Assembly: GCF_900176645.1 (NCBI RefSeq)
Contig: NZ_FXAN01000045.1
Location: forward strand, 1-64,000
Reading direction: 5' to 3'
DNA: 64,000 nucleotides
Source of the DNA: Burkholderia singularis
Lineage (GTDB): Bacteria; Pseudomonadota; Gammaproteobacteria; Burkholderiales; Burkholderiaceae
In this document: positions 53,932 to 63,523 of the stretch, one piece after another
How positions within the stretch are numbered: position 1 is the stretch's first letter
Layout of the letters: each line of letters begins with the position of its first letter
Position numbers and translations under genes: made by a program
The notes under the pieces: generated by a model
Told to the model about the DNA's origin: nothing
The model's input: only the letters and a program-made list of their open reading frames with translations
Databases searched by the model: none

Positions 53932-54917
53932 GTGATCGCGGCGGCCGCCGCGCCGTCGGCCGAAGCCCAAGCGGGGACCGGCTCGCCGACGGCTGGGTCA
54001 AATTCCGGCATTTGCAGTGCTTTCTCGCCATCGCGCAGTTCGGCAGTGTGCAGAAGGCGGCGCAGAGCTTGTCGATCACGCAGCCGGCGGTATCGAAGAC
54101 GATCGCCGAACTCGAGTCGATTCTCGGCGTGCCGCTGTTCGAAAGGGGGCGGCACGGCGCGACGCCGACGCGCGACGGGCAGCGCTTCCTGCCGCACGCG
54201 AACGCGTGCGTGCTTGCGCTGAGGCAGGGCGTCGGGTTGCTGGCGCGCGACAGCGGCGGCGCGGCGGCGACGCTCGCGCTCGGCATGCTGCCGAGCGTTG
54301 CGGCATCGCTTGCGCCTGCCGTGCTGAAGGCGCTGGCCGATGCATGGCCGCGCGCCGTGGTGCGGATCACGACCGCCGCGAATGCCGAGCTGCTCGAGCA
54401 CTTGAAGTCCGGGGCGCTCGAATGTGCGATCGGGCGGCTGTCGGAGCCCGAGCGGATGGTCGGGCTGTCGTTCGAGCATTTGTACAACGAGCCGCTCATC
54501 GCGGTCGTTCGTGCGGGGCACCCGCTCGCGGCGAGCGCCGCGCCCGCCGAGCGGCTCGCGCAGTATCCGGTCGTATTGCCGCCTTACGGCACGCTGATCC
54601 GCCAGTCCGCCGAGCAGTTGTTGAGCGCGTGCGGCGCGCCTTTGCTCGAATCGTTCGTCGAGGTGCTGTCGGTATCGGTGGCGCGCGCGCTCGCGCTCGA
54701 GAACGATGCGATCTGGTTCGTGCCGCGCTATGCGGCCGAATATGACCTCGCGGCCGGCACGCTCGTGCGGCTGGCATTGCCGGTCGAAGGCGCCGACGAG
54801 CCGGTCGGTTTGATCCTGCGCACCGACGCGCAGCCGTCGCCCGTCGCGTATACGCTGATCGATGCGGTGCGCGCGCTCGCGCGTGCTCGCTTGGCCTCGG
54901 GGCGCCGGGCGCCGTGA
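53922..54917 (+). CDS. pcaQ: LysR-family activator of protocatechuate genes
   Basis: A 331-residue LysR-type regulator. HTH: FRHLQCFLAIAQFGSVQKAA, then QSLSITQPAVSKTIAELE; effector domain from about residue 110. PcaQ activates pca genes in response to beta-carboxy-muconate or related compounds. Divergent orientation next to pcaH supports the assignment. The N-terminal 25 residues are longer than usual for LysR proteins; an internal start before VKFRHLQCF is possible. Confidence 0.88.
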   Translation: MQNRDRGGRRAVGRSPSGDRLADGWVKFRHLQCFLAIAQFGSVQKAAQSLSITQPAVSKTIAELESILGVPLFERGRHGATPTRDGQRFLPHANACVLALRQGVGLLARDSGGAAATLALGMLPSVAASLAPAVLKALADAWPRAVVRITTAANAELLEHLKSGALECAIGRLSEPERMVGLSFEHLYNEPLIAVVRAGHPLAASAAPAERLAQYPVVLPPYGTLIRQSAEQLLSACGAPLLESFVEVLSVSVARALALENDAIWFVPRYAAEYDLAAGTLVRLALPVEGADEPVGLILRTDAQPSPVAYTLIDAVRALARARLASGRRAP

Positions 54918-54942
54918 CGGGCGTGGGCGGCCAAGCCCGTCA
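54915..54942. terminator. Bidirectional terminator containing both stop codons
   Basis: TGACGGGC (54915-54922) and GCCCGTCA (54935-54942) form an 8-bp stem with a 12-nt loop. The pcaQ TGA is the first three bases and the aroG stop is the last three, so two convergent genes share one hairpin. Confidence 0.55.
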
Positions 54943-56058
54943 AAGCGCGCGGCGGCGGCGCACTGCGTGCGCGAGCGTATCGAGCACCGGCTCGGTCTGC
55001 GCCCAGCTCAGGCACGCGTCGGTGATCGACACGCCGTATTGGAGCGGGACGCCCGGCTTCAGATCCTGGCGGCCGGCCTCCAGATGACTCTCGATCATCA
55101 CGCCGACGATGCGCCGTTCGCCGTCCGAGATCTGTTGCGCGAGATCGCCGGCGACGTCGATTTGCCGCCGATGCGATTTGTTCGAATTCGCGTGCGAGCA
55201 ATCGACCATCACCTGCTCGCGCAGACCGGCCGCGCGCAACGCCGCGCAGCTTGCTTCGATGCTGGCGCGCTCGTAGTTCGGGCCTTGCTTGCCGCCGCGC
55301 AGGATCACGTGCGTGTCGTCGTTGCCGCGCGTCTCGAAGATCGCGGCCTGGCCCATTTTCGTCATGCCCATGAACGCATGGTTCGAGCGCGCGGCGATAA
55401 TCGCATCGGCGGCGATCTGCACGCCTCCGTCGGTGCCGTTCTTGAAGCCGATCGGGCACGACAGCCCCGATGCGAGCTGGCGGTGGCTTTGGCTCTCGGT
55501 CGTGCGCGCGCCGATCGCGCCCCACGCGATCAGGTCCGCGATGTATTGCGGACTCAGCAGGTCGAGAAATTCGGTTGCCGCGGGCAGGCCGAGCGCGTTG
55601 ATGTCGAGCAGCAATTGCCGGGCGGCGCGCAGCCCTTCGTTGATGCGGAAGCTGCCGTCGAGCCGCGGATCGTTGATGTAGCCTTTCCAGCCGATTGTCG
55701 TTCGCGGTTTTTCGAAATACACGCGCATGACGATCAGCAGATCGTCCCGCAACGCGTCGGCGGCGGCCTTCAGCCGCTGCGCGTAGGCGAGCGCCTGATC
55801 GTGGTCGTGGATCGAGCACGGGCCGACCACGGTCACGAGCCGGTCGCCACGGCCGTGCAGAATGTCGCCGATCTCGGCGCGGGTGCGCTCGACGAGCGCC
55901 TGGGCGCCGGGCGGCACCGGCATCTCGTCCTGCAGCAGTGCGGGCGAAATCAGCGGCCGCACCGCGCTGATGCGCACGTCGTCGATGCGGGTGGTGTCCT
56001 GGGTGGCGTCGGCGGTGCCGGCTTCGTGGTCGTGGCGGGGATCGTCGATGTGGGTCAT
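54940..56058 (-). CDS. aroG: 3-deoxy-7-phosphoheptulonate (DAHP) synthase, class I
   Basis: A 372-residue AroFGH-type enzyme joining PEP and erythrose 4-phosphate, the first step of aromatic synthesis. Motifs: VVGPCSIHD, MRVYFEKPRTTIGWKG, IGFKNGTDG, RGGKQGPNY and DCSHANSNK, all with conserved metal and substrate residues. ATG 56058. Which of the three E. coli isozymes it matches in feedback control cannot be told by eye. Confidence 0.94.
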   Translation of the reverse strand: MTHIDDPRHDHEAGTADATQDTTRIDDVRISAVRPLISPALLQDEMPVPPGAQALVERTRAEIGDILHGRGDRLVTVVGPCSIHDHDQALAYAQRLKAAADALRDDLLIVMRVYFEKPRTTIGWKGYINDPRLDGSFRINEGLRAARQLLLDINALGLPAATEFLDLLSPQYIADLIAWGAIGARTTESQSHRQLASGLSCPIGFKNGTDGGVQIAADAIIAARSNHAFMGMTKMGQAAIFETRGNDDTHVILRGGKQGPNYERASIEASCAALRAAGLREQVMVDCSHANSNKSHRRQIDVAGDLAQQISDGERRIVGVMIESHLEAGRQDLKPGVPLQYGVSITDACLSWAQTEPVLDTLAHAVRRRRAL

Positions 56059-56281
56059 GTCGTTGTCCTGGCGGCGAGGCCGGCAAAGCGGAAATTATCG
56101 CATTGGTTGCACGGCGGCATAGGCGTGACGGCGGCGTATGCGGGATTGATCGAATGGCGATGGCCGGCGTTGTCGATTTCGGCTAGGTTGGCGCGTCGTG
56201 GTATCGGAGCCGCCGGATGCCGGGTCGGCGGCGGACATGTGGCCCGTTGGGCCGATTCTGTTCAAGTCAAGGAGAGACGAA

Positions 56282-56716
56282 ATGCGTGTGATGGTGATCG
56301 TCAAGGCGACCAGCGAATCCGAGGCCGGCAAGATGCCGAGCACCGCGCTGCTCGACGCCATGGGCAAATTCAATGAGGAACTCGTCAACGCAGGCGTGAT
56401 GCTGGCGGGCGAAGGCTTGCATCCAAGCTCGAAGGGCAAGCGGGTGCGTTTTTCCGGCAGCGGGCGCAGCGTGATCGATGGGCCGTTCGCGCCAACCGGC
56501 GAACTCGTTGCCGGGTTCTGGCTGTGGCAGGTCGAGTCGATGGAAGAAGCCGTCGAATGGGTCAAGCGGTGCCCGAATCCGATGGAAAGTGAATCCGAGA
56601 TCGAGATCCGGCCGCTGTTCGAGGCGCAGGATTTCGGCCCGGAGTTGACGCCGGAATTGCGCGGCCAGGAGGAGCGTCTGCGCGCGCAAATCAGCGGCGG
56701 GCAATCGCGCGGTTGA
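56282..56716 (+). CDS. YciI-like (DGPF-domain) protein
   Basis: A 144-residue protein starting MRVMVIVKATSESEAGKMPS. The central IDGPFAPTGELVAGFWLW is the DGPF/YciI signature. These proteins often accompany ECF sigma factors; no sigma gene is adjacent here. Function is unknown. ATG 56282 follows AAGGAGAGACG, which rejects the longer frame from 56198. Confidence 0.88.
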   Translation: MRVMVIVKATSESEAGKMPSTALLDAMGKFNEELVNAGVMLAGEGLHPSSKGKRVRFSGSGRSVIDGPFAPTGELVAGFWLWQVESMEEAVEWVKRCPNPMESESEIEIRPLFEAQDFGPELTPELRGQEERLRAQISGGQSRG

Positions 56717-56871
56717 GGTGAGGCGCGCCGATGCGCGCTGCGGGCGGCGCATTCGCGCGCCCGCGTTTTCCCGCGGCTCGGGCGGGGTGCCGGTACGCCG
56801 GTTTGCCGGTGGTTGCGCGCATGGCGGGGCGGCTGCGCGGCCGGGCGCCGCACGCGGCGTACCGCGCCGCG

Positions 56872-58167
56872 TCACTGGCTTTGCGCGGGCCGGCTGATTC
56901 GCGTATAAGCCAGCGCCGCCGCCGTCACCAGCAGCGGCCAGAGCAAATACCACCCGCTCGTTGCGAACAGCATGGCTGCCGTTACGAACGCGACGAGCGA
57001 GCATCGATGCGCGAACGCGCCGCGCGGCAGCAACTTTGCCGCGGCGGCCGCGCCGAGCAGATAAACCATCACGAAATTCCCGGAGGTCGCGAGCACGAGC
57101 GGCTTCGGCCCCATGCCGGTCGCAACCGTGGCGCCGAGCGCGCAGCCCGCGAGCACGGCGATCAACGCGAGGCTGCGTCGCGGCACGCCGCCGGTCTGGC
57201 TGCCGTGTGCGAGCCATGCCGGCAGTGCGCCGTCGCGTCCGAGCGCCGCGCCCAGCTTCGCCGCGCCGGCAAAGTAGGCGTTCATCGTGCCGAGTGTCAG
57301 CAGCAGCGCAGCGGCGGTGGCGAGCCATTGCGCGCGGGCGCCGATGCCGCGCGCGATCAGCTCGGCAAGCGGCGCGCCCGACGCGCCCGCTGTCGGGCCG
57401 AGCACGAGCACGCTGGCCGCCGCGACCGACAGATACAGCAATCCGACCACCGCGACGGCAATGCCGGTCGAGCGCGGCAGATCGCGCGCGGGGTGGCGGA
57501 ATTCGGCGGCCAGATGCGTGATCGCTTCCCAGCCGGCGAAGCTCCAGACGAGCAGCGCGGCGGCTTGTCCCACGGCGAGCCAGCCGTGCGGCGCGAACGG
57601 ATGCAAATTGGCGGTGCGCGCATGCGGCGCGGACGCCAGCACGGCCGCGAGCAGCAGCGCGACGAGCAGCGCGGACAGCACGAGCTGCATGCGCCCTGAC
57701 ACGGTGACGCCGAATGCATTGGCCGCCGCGACGATCGCGATCAGCACGGCCGCCGCGACGACGACCGTCGTGTGGCCGCCGCCCGTGACGGAGGCGACGT
57801 ATGCGCCGCCGAACATCGCGGCGGCGGGCGCGCCGGCGGGCACGGCGAAGTAGAAACACCAGCCGACGACGGCTGCCGCACGCGGGCCGAATGCGTTGCG
57901 CACGTAAGTCGACACTCCACCGGCATCCGGATAGCGCGCGCCGAGCGCGGCGAAGGTCGCGGCGAGCGGGACCGACAGCAGCACGAGCGCGGCCCACGCG
58001 ACGAGCGACGCGGGGCCGGCGATTTCGGCGGCGAGCGCGGGCAGTGCGATCACGCCGGTACCGAGCACGGCGCCCACATAGAGCGCCGTGCCTTGGACGA
58101 TCGTCAGCGAACCGGCGTGGTGAGATTGGGCGGCGGCGGGCGCGCCGTGTTCGGCAGTGACGTTCAT
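56872..58167 (-). CDS. APC-superfamily amino-acid transporter (YjeH-like)
   Basis: A 431-residue transporter with about 12 helices. The N-terminal helix 1 GTALYVGAVLGTGVIALPAL is the substrate-binding break typical of APC carriers and matches the YjeH branch (amino-acid export). ATG 58167 follows GGAGACACC; the frame to 58365 is not supported. Convergent with the YciI-like gene. Substrate and direction are inferred from the family. Confidence 0.85.
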   Translation of the reverse strand: MNVTAEHGAPAAAQSHHAGSLTIVQGTALYVGAVLGTGVIALPALAAEIAGPASLVAWAALVLLSVPLAATFAALGARYPDAGGVSTYVRNAFGPRAAAVVGWCFYFAVPAGAPAAAMFGGAYVASVTGGGHTTVVVAAAVLIAIVAAANAFGVTVSGRMQLVLSALLVALLLAAVLASAPHARTANLHPFAPHGWLAVGQAAALLVWSFAGWEAITHLAAEFRHPARDLPRSTGIAVAVVGLLYLSVAAASVLVLGPTAGASGAPLAELIARGIGARAQWLATAAALLLTLGTMNAYFAGAAKLGAALGRDGALPAWLAHGSQTGGVPRRSLALIAVLAGCALGATVATGMGPKPLVLATSGNFVMVYLLGAAAAAKLLPRGAFAHRCSLVAFVTAAMLFATSGWYLLWPLLVTAAALAYTRISRPAQSQ

Positions 58168-58461
58168 CCGGGTGTCTCCGTTGTCGTATTCGTATATCGG
58201 GCCTGCGTCGGTCGGCGCATGCATGCGGCACACGCGGTTCGCGACGCTCGCGGCTGCGGCGATGATAGTGGATCGCGTCTTTTTTTGGGGATGGCCGCGT
58301 TTAATTTTTCGGCGGGACGGTGCGGGCCGCACGGCGGCGATGAGCGGCAAAGCAGCCGTATGCACCGTGACAGGCAGCGGCGGTGTCTGCTGGCGGCAGT
58401 GTCATGATTATTCGTGTGAGCAATATTGTGTGCGATGGGGGCCGTCAACGGTCGCACGGTC

Positions 58462-61400
58462 TCAACGGCGCGCGAGCTTCGTTCGCGCAGCCTCTCGCTC
58501 CGAGGCGTCGAGATCGGGCGCATAGACGAACTGGCCGCCGACGAGCGACGCGACCGGCACGCCGTCGCGGAACAGGATGCGGTTGCCGGCGAGCGCAGGC
58601 ACGCGCTCGCCCGGCAGCAGCGTGCCGGTCAGATTGAGCGGGTCGGCGCCGCTGACGCACAGCATCAGTCCCTCAGCCGGCCGGCGGCGGATCTCGCGCA
58701 GAATCGGAATCGCATCGGGCAGCGCGAATTGTTCGCCCGCCAAGCCGGCGACGAAACGTCCGCCGCGAATCTCGCCGCGCGCCTCGAGCCGCCGGTAGAC
58801 GGGCAGCAGTTCGCGCCAGCTCGGCATCCATTCGGCTTCGCGCGCGAGGATGCGCCAGAACACGACGCCGTAGCGGCGCAGCAGCGTTCGGGCGACATGC
58901 TCGAGCGCGGCCGGCTCGATCGCCGTGCGGCCGGCAGACATCGGCGGCGGCGCGGCATTGCCGTGAGCTTCTACATCGGCGCGCCCATCGTCGTCGCGAC
59001 GGCAGTGATCGTCGCCGGATTCGACCGCCGCAAGCGGCAGCCGCCGTACCAGCGCCCAGCGTCCTGCATCGTCCATGCCGCCGATCAGCGCGCCGCCACG
59101 CCGCGTGCGCGGCACGTAGAACGCATGCGCATGGCGTTTGACCGACGGTTTGAGCAGCGCGCGCAGGCCCGCGAAGCTGTCCGCATTGACGAGTCCCGCC
59201 GCGACCAGTTCGCCGAGCGCGCGCTCGAGTTCGACGGGCAGCAGCCGGGCGTGCGCGGCCAGCTCGTCGAAGAACATCGCGCCGTATGTGGCGAGTGTCG
59301 CGCGCACGCGTTCGGCGCGCGCGGACAGCGCAGGCTGCGCGGCCGGGTTGCGCAGCGCTTGCCAGCATGCCAGTTCGCGGCGCGGCAGCAGCACGATCGG
59401 CGTTGTCCTGACGGGCGCGCTGGCCGCTTTCGCGGGCGCGCCGAGCCGCGTCCATGTGAGCTTGCCCGCGCGGCATGGTTCGTCGAGGCCGCCCGTCACG
59501 TAATCGGCGAGCCGCGCGGGCAGCAATTCCTCCTCCCATGCGCTTGCTGCCGCTTCGAACCCTTCTAGCAGGTGGACGACCGAGGCGAGCGCTTCGACGC
59601 CGATGCCGCGCGTTTCGGGCGCGACGCGTTGCCAGTGACACAGAAAGCGCATGAAGTCGGCAAGTTCGACCGGCTCGATCTCGCGGCGCAGCCGTTTGAC
59701 CGTGTAGCGGTGGATGCGCGCGAGCAGATGCCTTTCGCACCATTCGTCGTTGCGCGCGCCGGGCGTGAAGCGCCCGCGCATCACATAACCCTCGCGCTCG
59801 AGCGCGGCGAGCGCGCGCGTGAGCGCGGCATGCGGCAGCGCGAGCGGCGCGGCGATCGCCGGGACCGTCTGCGGTCCAAAGCCGGTGAGCCGTGCGCGGA
59901 TTACGTCGACGAGCGCGGCGCCGGGTTCCCATCGCGCGTCGAAGCCGGGCGGTGGGCTGAGCGGCGGCGCGGCGGGGGCGTCGCCATACAGCGCGCGCAT
60001 GCAGGCGATGCGCTCGACCGGAATCCATAGGCTGCGGTGACGGGCGGATGCGTGGCGCGGGTCGACGGGGATGCCGGCCGGTTCGGGGCTGTCGGTGAGC
60101 ATGATCCGTGTGGCCCGGCCGCCGGCGGCGAGCCGTTCGAGGCAAGCGAGCCAACCGTCGTTCGCGTGCGCTTCGTCGTCCGAGATGCATGCGAGGCCGA
60201 TGAGCGCGTCGTGCATCTCGTCGTCGTCGCGCACGAGCGGCCACGCTTGTTCCCGCACCGCGTCGATCGCGCCGGCATCGAGCGCGCCGAGATCGTCGGC
60301 CGATTCCGGGTCGCTCCAGCGGCGCGCAAGCACCGCCTGCGTGCGGCGTTCCTCGAGCGGCGCGTCGTCGAGAAACGCGTATGGCTTCGCGTTCAAAATC
60401 TCGGCGGCGAGCGGTGACGGCGCGGGCAGCTCGCGCGCGACGAGCGCGACATCGCCCGCCTCGATCCGGCGTAGCAGCGCGAGCCAGCCGTCGGTATCCA
60501 TCGCGTCGTGCAGGCAATCATCGAGCGTTTGATCGACGAGCGGGTGCCGCGGGACGTCGCGCTCGCCGACCAGATTCTCCGCGCACGCGGCCTGATCGGG
60601 GAACACGGCGGCGAGCAGATCGTCGCTTTTCATGCGCTGCAATTGCGGTGCGACCTTGCGGCCGCCCGCGAAGCGCGGCAGCGCGAGCGACGTCGTCGCG
60701 TTCCAGCGCCAGCGCACGCCGAACAAAGGCGCGTCGAGCAGCGCCTGGATCAGCACGTGTTCGGCGTTTGCCGAGCGCAGATAGCGCCACACTTCGTCGA
60801 GCGGGAAACTGTGCGCGAGCGATAGCGACAGGATCAGCGTATCGTCGGTTGCCGCCGCCTGCAGTTCGAAGTTGAACGTGCGGCAGAAGCGCTTGCGTAG
60901 CGCGAGCCCCCATGCGCGGTTGATCCGGCTGCCGAAGGGCGCGTGAATCACGAGTTGCATGCCGCCGGATTCGTCGAAGAAGCGCTCCATCACGAGCGTA
61001 TGCTGCGTGGGCAGCGCGCCGAGCGCCGCGCGCGCGCGTGCGAGATAGTCGGCGATTTGCCGCGCGGCTTCGGCATCCAGACCAAGCTCGTTCGTCAGCC
61101 ACGCCAGCACGGGGGCGAGGCGGCCAGGCTCGGCCGGGGCGCCGGCTTCGGCGGTCTCAGCCCGGAGCGCGGGTGTTGCGGGCGTTGGGTTCGCACCGGC
61201 GGGCGCGCCGGGCCCGTTGGGTTGCGCGCCCGGTCCGGCAGCCTTGGTCGCAGTCCGAACCGTCGACGTGTTGGTCCGGGCGGATCGAGCGGACGTGCGG
61301 GCAGCGGCTGCCGCCGCGCGGGCCGCATTGCCGGCCCGATCCGGCTCTGGCAGACGCGGTGCGGCGAGCGCCTGTTGAGCAGGCGCGGCGGCTTGCGCGA

Positions 61401-63225
61401 GCAGCGCGTCGATCCGCTCGCGCAGCCGCGCGACGCCTCTGGACAGCTCGTCGCTGCGCGCGGGCGCCTCGCCTAACCAGAACGGAATGTTCGGCGCCTG
61501 CCCGTGCGCGTCCTCCACGCGCACGCGCCCGGTTTCGACACGAATGATCCGGTAGGACTGGTTGCCGAGCTGGAATACATCTCCCGCGAGGCTTTCGATC
61601 GCAAAATCCTCATTGACCGTGCCGATGTTGATGCCTTGCGGTTCGAGCAGCACCGTGTAATCGGCGTTGTCGGGGATCGTGCCGCCCGAGGTGACGGCCG
61701 CGAGCCGCGCGCCGCGCCGCGCTCGCACCGTGCGCGATACCACGTCCCGATGCAGATACGCAGCGCGCGGGCCACGCCGGCCCACGAAGCCTTCGGCCAG
61801 CATCTTCAGCACGCCGTCGAACGACTCGCGCGTCAGCGCTGCATAAGGCGCGGCTTGCGTCACGCAGCGATAAAGCGCGTCCTCGTCCCATTCGCGGCAC
61901 GCGGTTTCGGCGACGATCTGCTGGGCGAGCACGTCGAGCGGCGCGCGCGGCATGCGCAGCAGATCCAGTTCGCCGCGCCTCACGCAATCGAGTAGCGCGG
62001 CGCATTCGACGAGTTCGTCGCGCGACAGCGGAAAAAGCCGCCCCTTCGGCACGCCGCCGACCTGGTGCCTCGAGCGGCCGACGCGCTGCAGCAACGGTGC
62101 GATTGCGCGTGGCGAGCCGAGCTGGCAGACGAGGTCGACATCGCCGATGTCGATGCCGAGTTCGAGCGACGCAGTCGCGACGAGCAGCTTCAGCCGGCCG
62201 TTCTTCAAGCGCTGTTCCGCGTCGACGCGATGTTCCTTCGCGAGGCTGCCGTGATGCGCGGCGATAGCGTCGGCGCCGACGCGCTGCGCGAGATGGCGTG
62301 CGGCGCGCTCGGCCATCCGCCGTGTGTTGACGAACACGAGCGTTGTGCGGTGCGCGGCCGCGAGTTCGGCGATCCGGTCGTAGACGCGCTCCCAGACGTC
62401 GGTGGCCATCACCGGCCCGAGCGGCACCGGCGGCAGCTCCAGCGCGAGGTCGCGCTCGCGCGCGTGGCCCGTGTCGACGATCGCGCAATCGGGCGGCGCG
62501 TCGCCGGTATCGGCGCGGGCGCCGACCAAAAAGCGCGCGACAGCGTCGATCGGCCGCTGCGTCGCCGACAGCCCGATGCGCGTCAGCCGCCGGCCGGCGA
62601 GCGCGTCGAGTCGTTCGAGCGACAGCGCGAGATGGCTGCCGCGCTTATTGTTTGCGAGCGCGTGGATTTCATCGACGATCACGGTGCGTGCGCTTTCGAG
62701 CATTCGCCGCCCCGATTCGGACGACAGCAGCACATACAGCGATTCCGGGGTCGTGACGACGATGTGCGGCGCGCGCTTGCGCAGCGCGGCGCGCTCAGCC
62801 GACGGCGTGTCGCCGGTGCGCACGGCGGTGCGGATATCGGGCACCGGCAGCCCGCGCCGCGCAAGCTCGGCGGCGATGCCGGCGAGCGGCGCGGCGAGAT
62901 TCACGCGGATATCGTTCGACAGCGCTTTGAGCGGCGATACGTAGACCACGAGCGTCGCGTCCGGCAGCGCGCCGCCGTGCGCGAGCGCGTCGCGCACCAG
63001 ATCGTCGAGCGCGCTCAGAAACGCGGTGAGGGTTTTGCCGGAGCCGGTCGGCGCGGCAACGAGCGTCGATCGGCCCGCCTTGATATGCGGCCACGCGAGC
63101 GTTTGCGCGTCGGTCGGCGTGGCGAAGGTGCCGGCGAACCACGCGGCGACGGCGGGGTGAAACGCGTCGAGCGCGCCGGTGGCGCAGCGGGTGGGGGCGA
63201 GATCCATGGTGGCGGGGCAAGGCAT
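58462..63225 (-). CDS. lhr: Lhr-type ATP-dependent helicase
   Basis: A 1587-residue helicase, near the 1538 of E. coli Lhr. Walker A APTGSGKTLTAF (residues 58-69), DEIHAL box, SATQRP motif III and RVGRSRHQVGG motif VI form the Lhr core, followed by the winged-helix Lhr region and long C-terminal domain. Residues about 610-700 form an Ala/Pro-rich linker. It unwinds DNA or RNA:DNA hybrids in repair. ATG 63225 and ATG 63207 are both possible starts. Confidence 0.95.
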   Translation of the reverse strand: MPCPATMDLAPTRCATGALDAFHPAVAAWFAGTFATPTDAQTLAWPHIKAGRSTLVAAPTGSGKTLTAFLSALDDLVRDALAHGGALPDATLVVYVSPLKALSNDIRVNLAAPLAGIAAELARRGLPVPDIRTAVRTGDTPSAERAALRKRAPHIVVTTPESLYVLLSSESGRRMLESARTVIVDEIHALANNKRGSHLALSLERLDALAGRRLTRIGLSATQRPIDAVARFLVGARADTGDAPPDCAIVDTGHARERDLALELPPVPLGPVMATDVWERVYDRIAELAAAHRTTLVFVNTRRMAERAARHLAQRVGADAIAAHHGSLAKEHRVDAEQRLKNGRLKLLVATASLELGIDIGDVDLVCQLGSPRAIAPLLQRVGRSRHQVGGVPKGRLFPLSRDELVECAALLDCVRRGELDLLRMPRAPLDVLAQQIVAETACREWDEDALYRCVTQAAPYAALTRESFDGVLKMLAEGFVGRRGPRAAYLHRDVVSRTVRARRGARLAAVTSGGTIPDNADYTVLLEPQGINIGTVNEDFAIESLAGDVFQLGNQSYRIIRVETGRVRVEDAHGQAPNIPFWLGEAPARSDELSRGVARLRERIDALLAQAAAPAQQALAAPRLPEPDRAGNAARAAAAAARTSARSARTNTSTVRTATKAAGPGAQPNGPGAPAGANPTPATPALRAETAEAGAPAEPGRLAPVLAWLTNELGLDAEAARQIADYLARARAALGALPTQHTLVMERFFDESGGMQLVIHAPFGSRINRAWGLALRKRFCRTFNFELQAAATDDTLILSLSLAHSFPLDEVWRYLRSANAEHVLIQALLDAPLFGVRWRWNATTSLALPRFAGGRKVAPQLQRMKSDDLLAAVFPDQAACAENLVGERDVPRHPLVDQTLDDCLHDAMDTDGWLALLRRIEAGDVALVARELPAPSPLAAEILNAKPYAFLDDAPLEERRTQAVLARRWSDPESADDLGALDAGAIDAVREQAWPLVRDDDEMHDALIGLACISDDEAHANDGWLACLERLAAGGRATRIMLTDSPEPAGIPVDPRHASARHRSLWIPVERIACMRALYGDAPAAPPLSPPPGFDARWEPGAALVDVIRARLTGFGPQTVPAIAAPLALPHAALTRALAALEREGYVMRGRFTPGARNDEWCERHLLARIHRYTVKRLRREIEPVELADFMRFLCHWQRVAPETRGIGVEALASVVHLLEGFEAAASAWEEELLPARLADYVTGGLDEPCRAGKLTWTRLGAPAKAASAPVRTTPIVLLPRRELACWQALRNPAAQPALSARAERVRATLATYGAMFFDELAAHARLLPVELERALGELVAAGLVNADSFAGLRALLKPSVKRHAHAFYVPRTRRGGALIGGMDDAGRWALVRRLPLAAVESGDDHCRRDDDGRADVEAHGNAAPPPMSAGRTAIEPAALEHVARTLLRRYGVVFWRILAREAEWMPSWRELLPVYRRLEARGEIRGGRFVAGLAGEQFALPDAIPILREIRRRPAEGLMLCVSGADPLNLTGTLLPGERVPALAGNRILFRDGVPVASLVGGQFVYAPDLDASEREAARTKLARR

Positions 63226-63523
63226 CGGGGCGGGCCGGGCATTGGCGGCCGGAACGATAAGTGTGCCAGACGCCGCGCGGATGTGCCGAGCGCGAGCCGT
63301 GCGGGGTTAAGCCGGATGTCGAAGGCATCGCCACGCGATGCCGGTTGTCGCGCGCAGCCTGCCGCAATGCGGGCGCGCGCGGCTGGGAGGCTGCCCAACC
63401 GGACGGCGTGCGCCCCGCAAGCGGCCGCAACGTTTGCTCGATCGGGATGATTGGTTGAGAAGAAAAGCGATTCGCCGCCGCGCCGGTGCGGGCGCGCTTG
63501 ATCGGCGGGGCGCTCGTTCGCGG

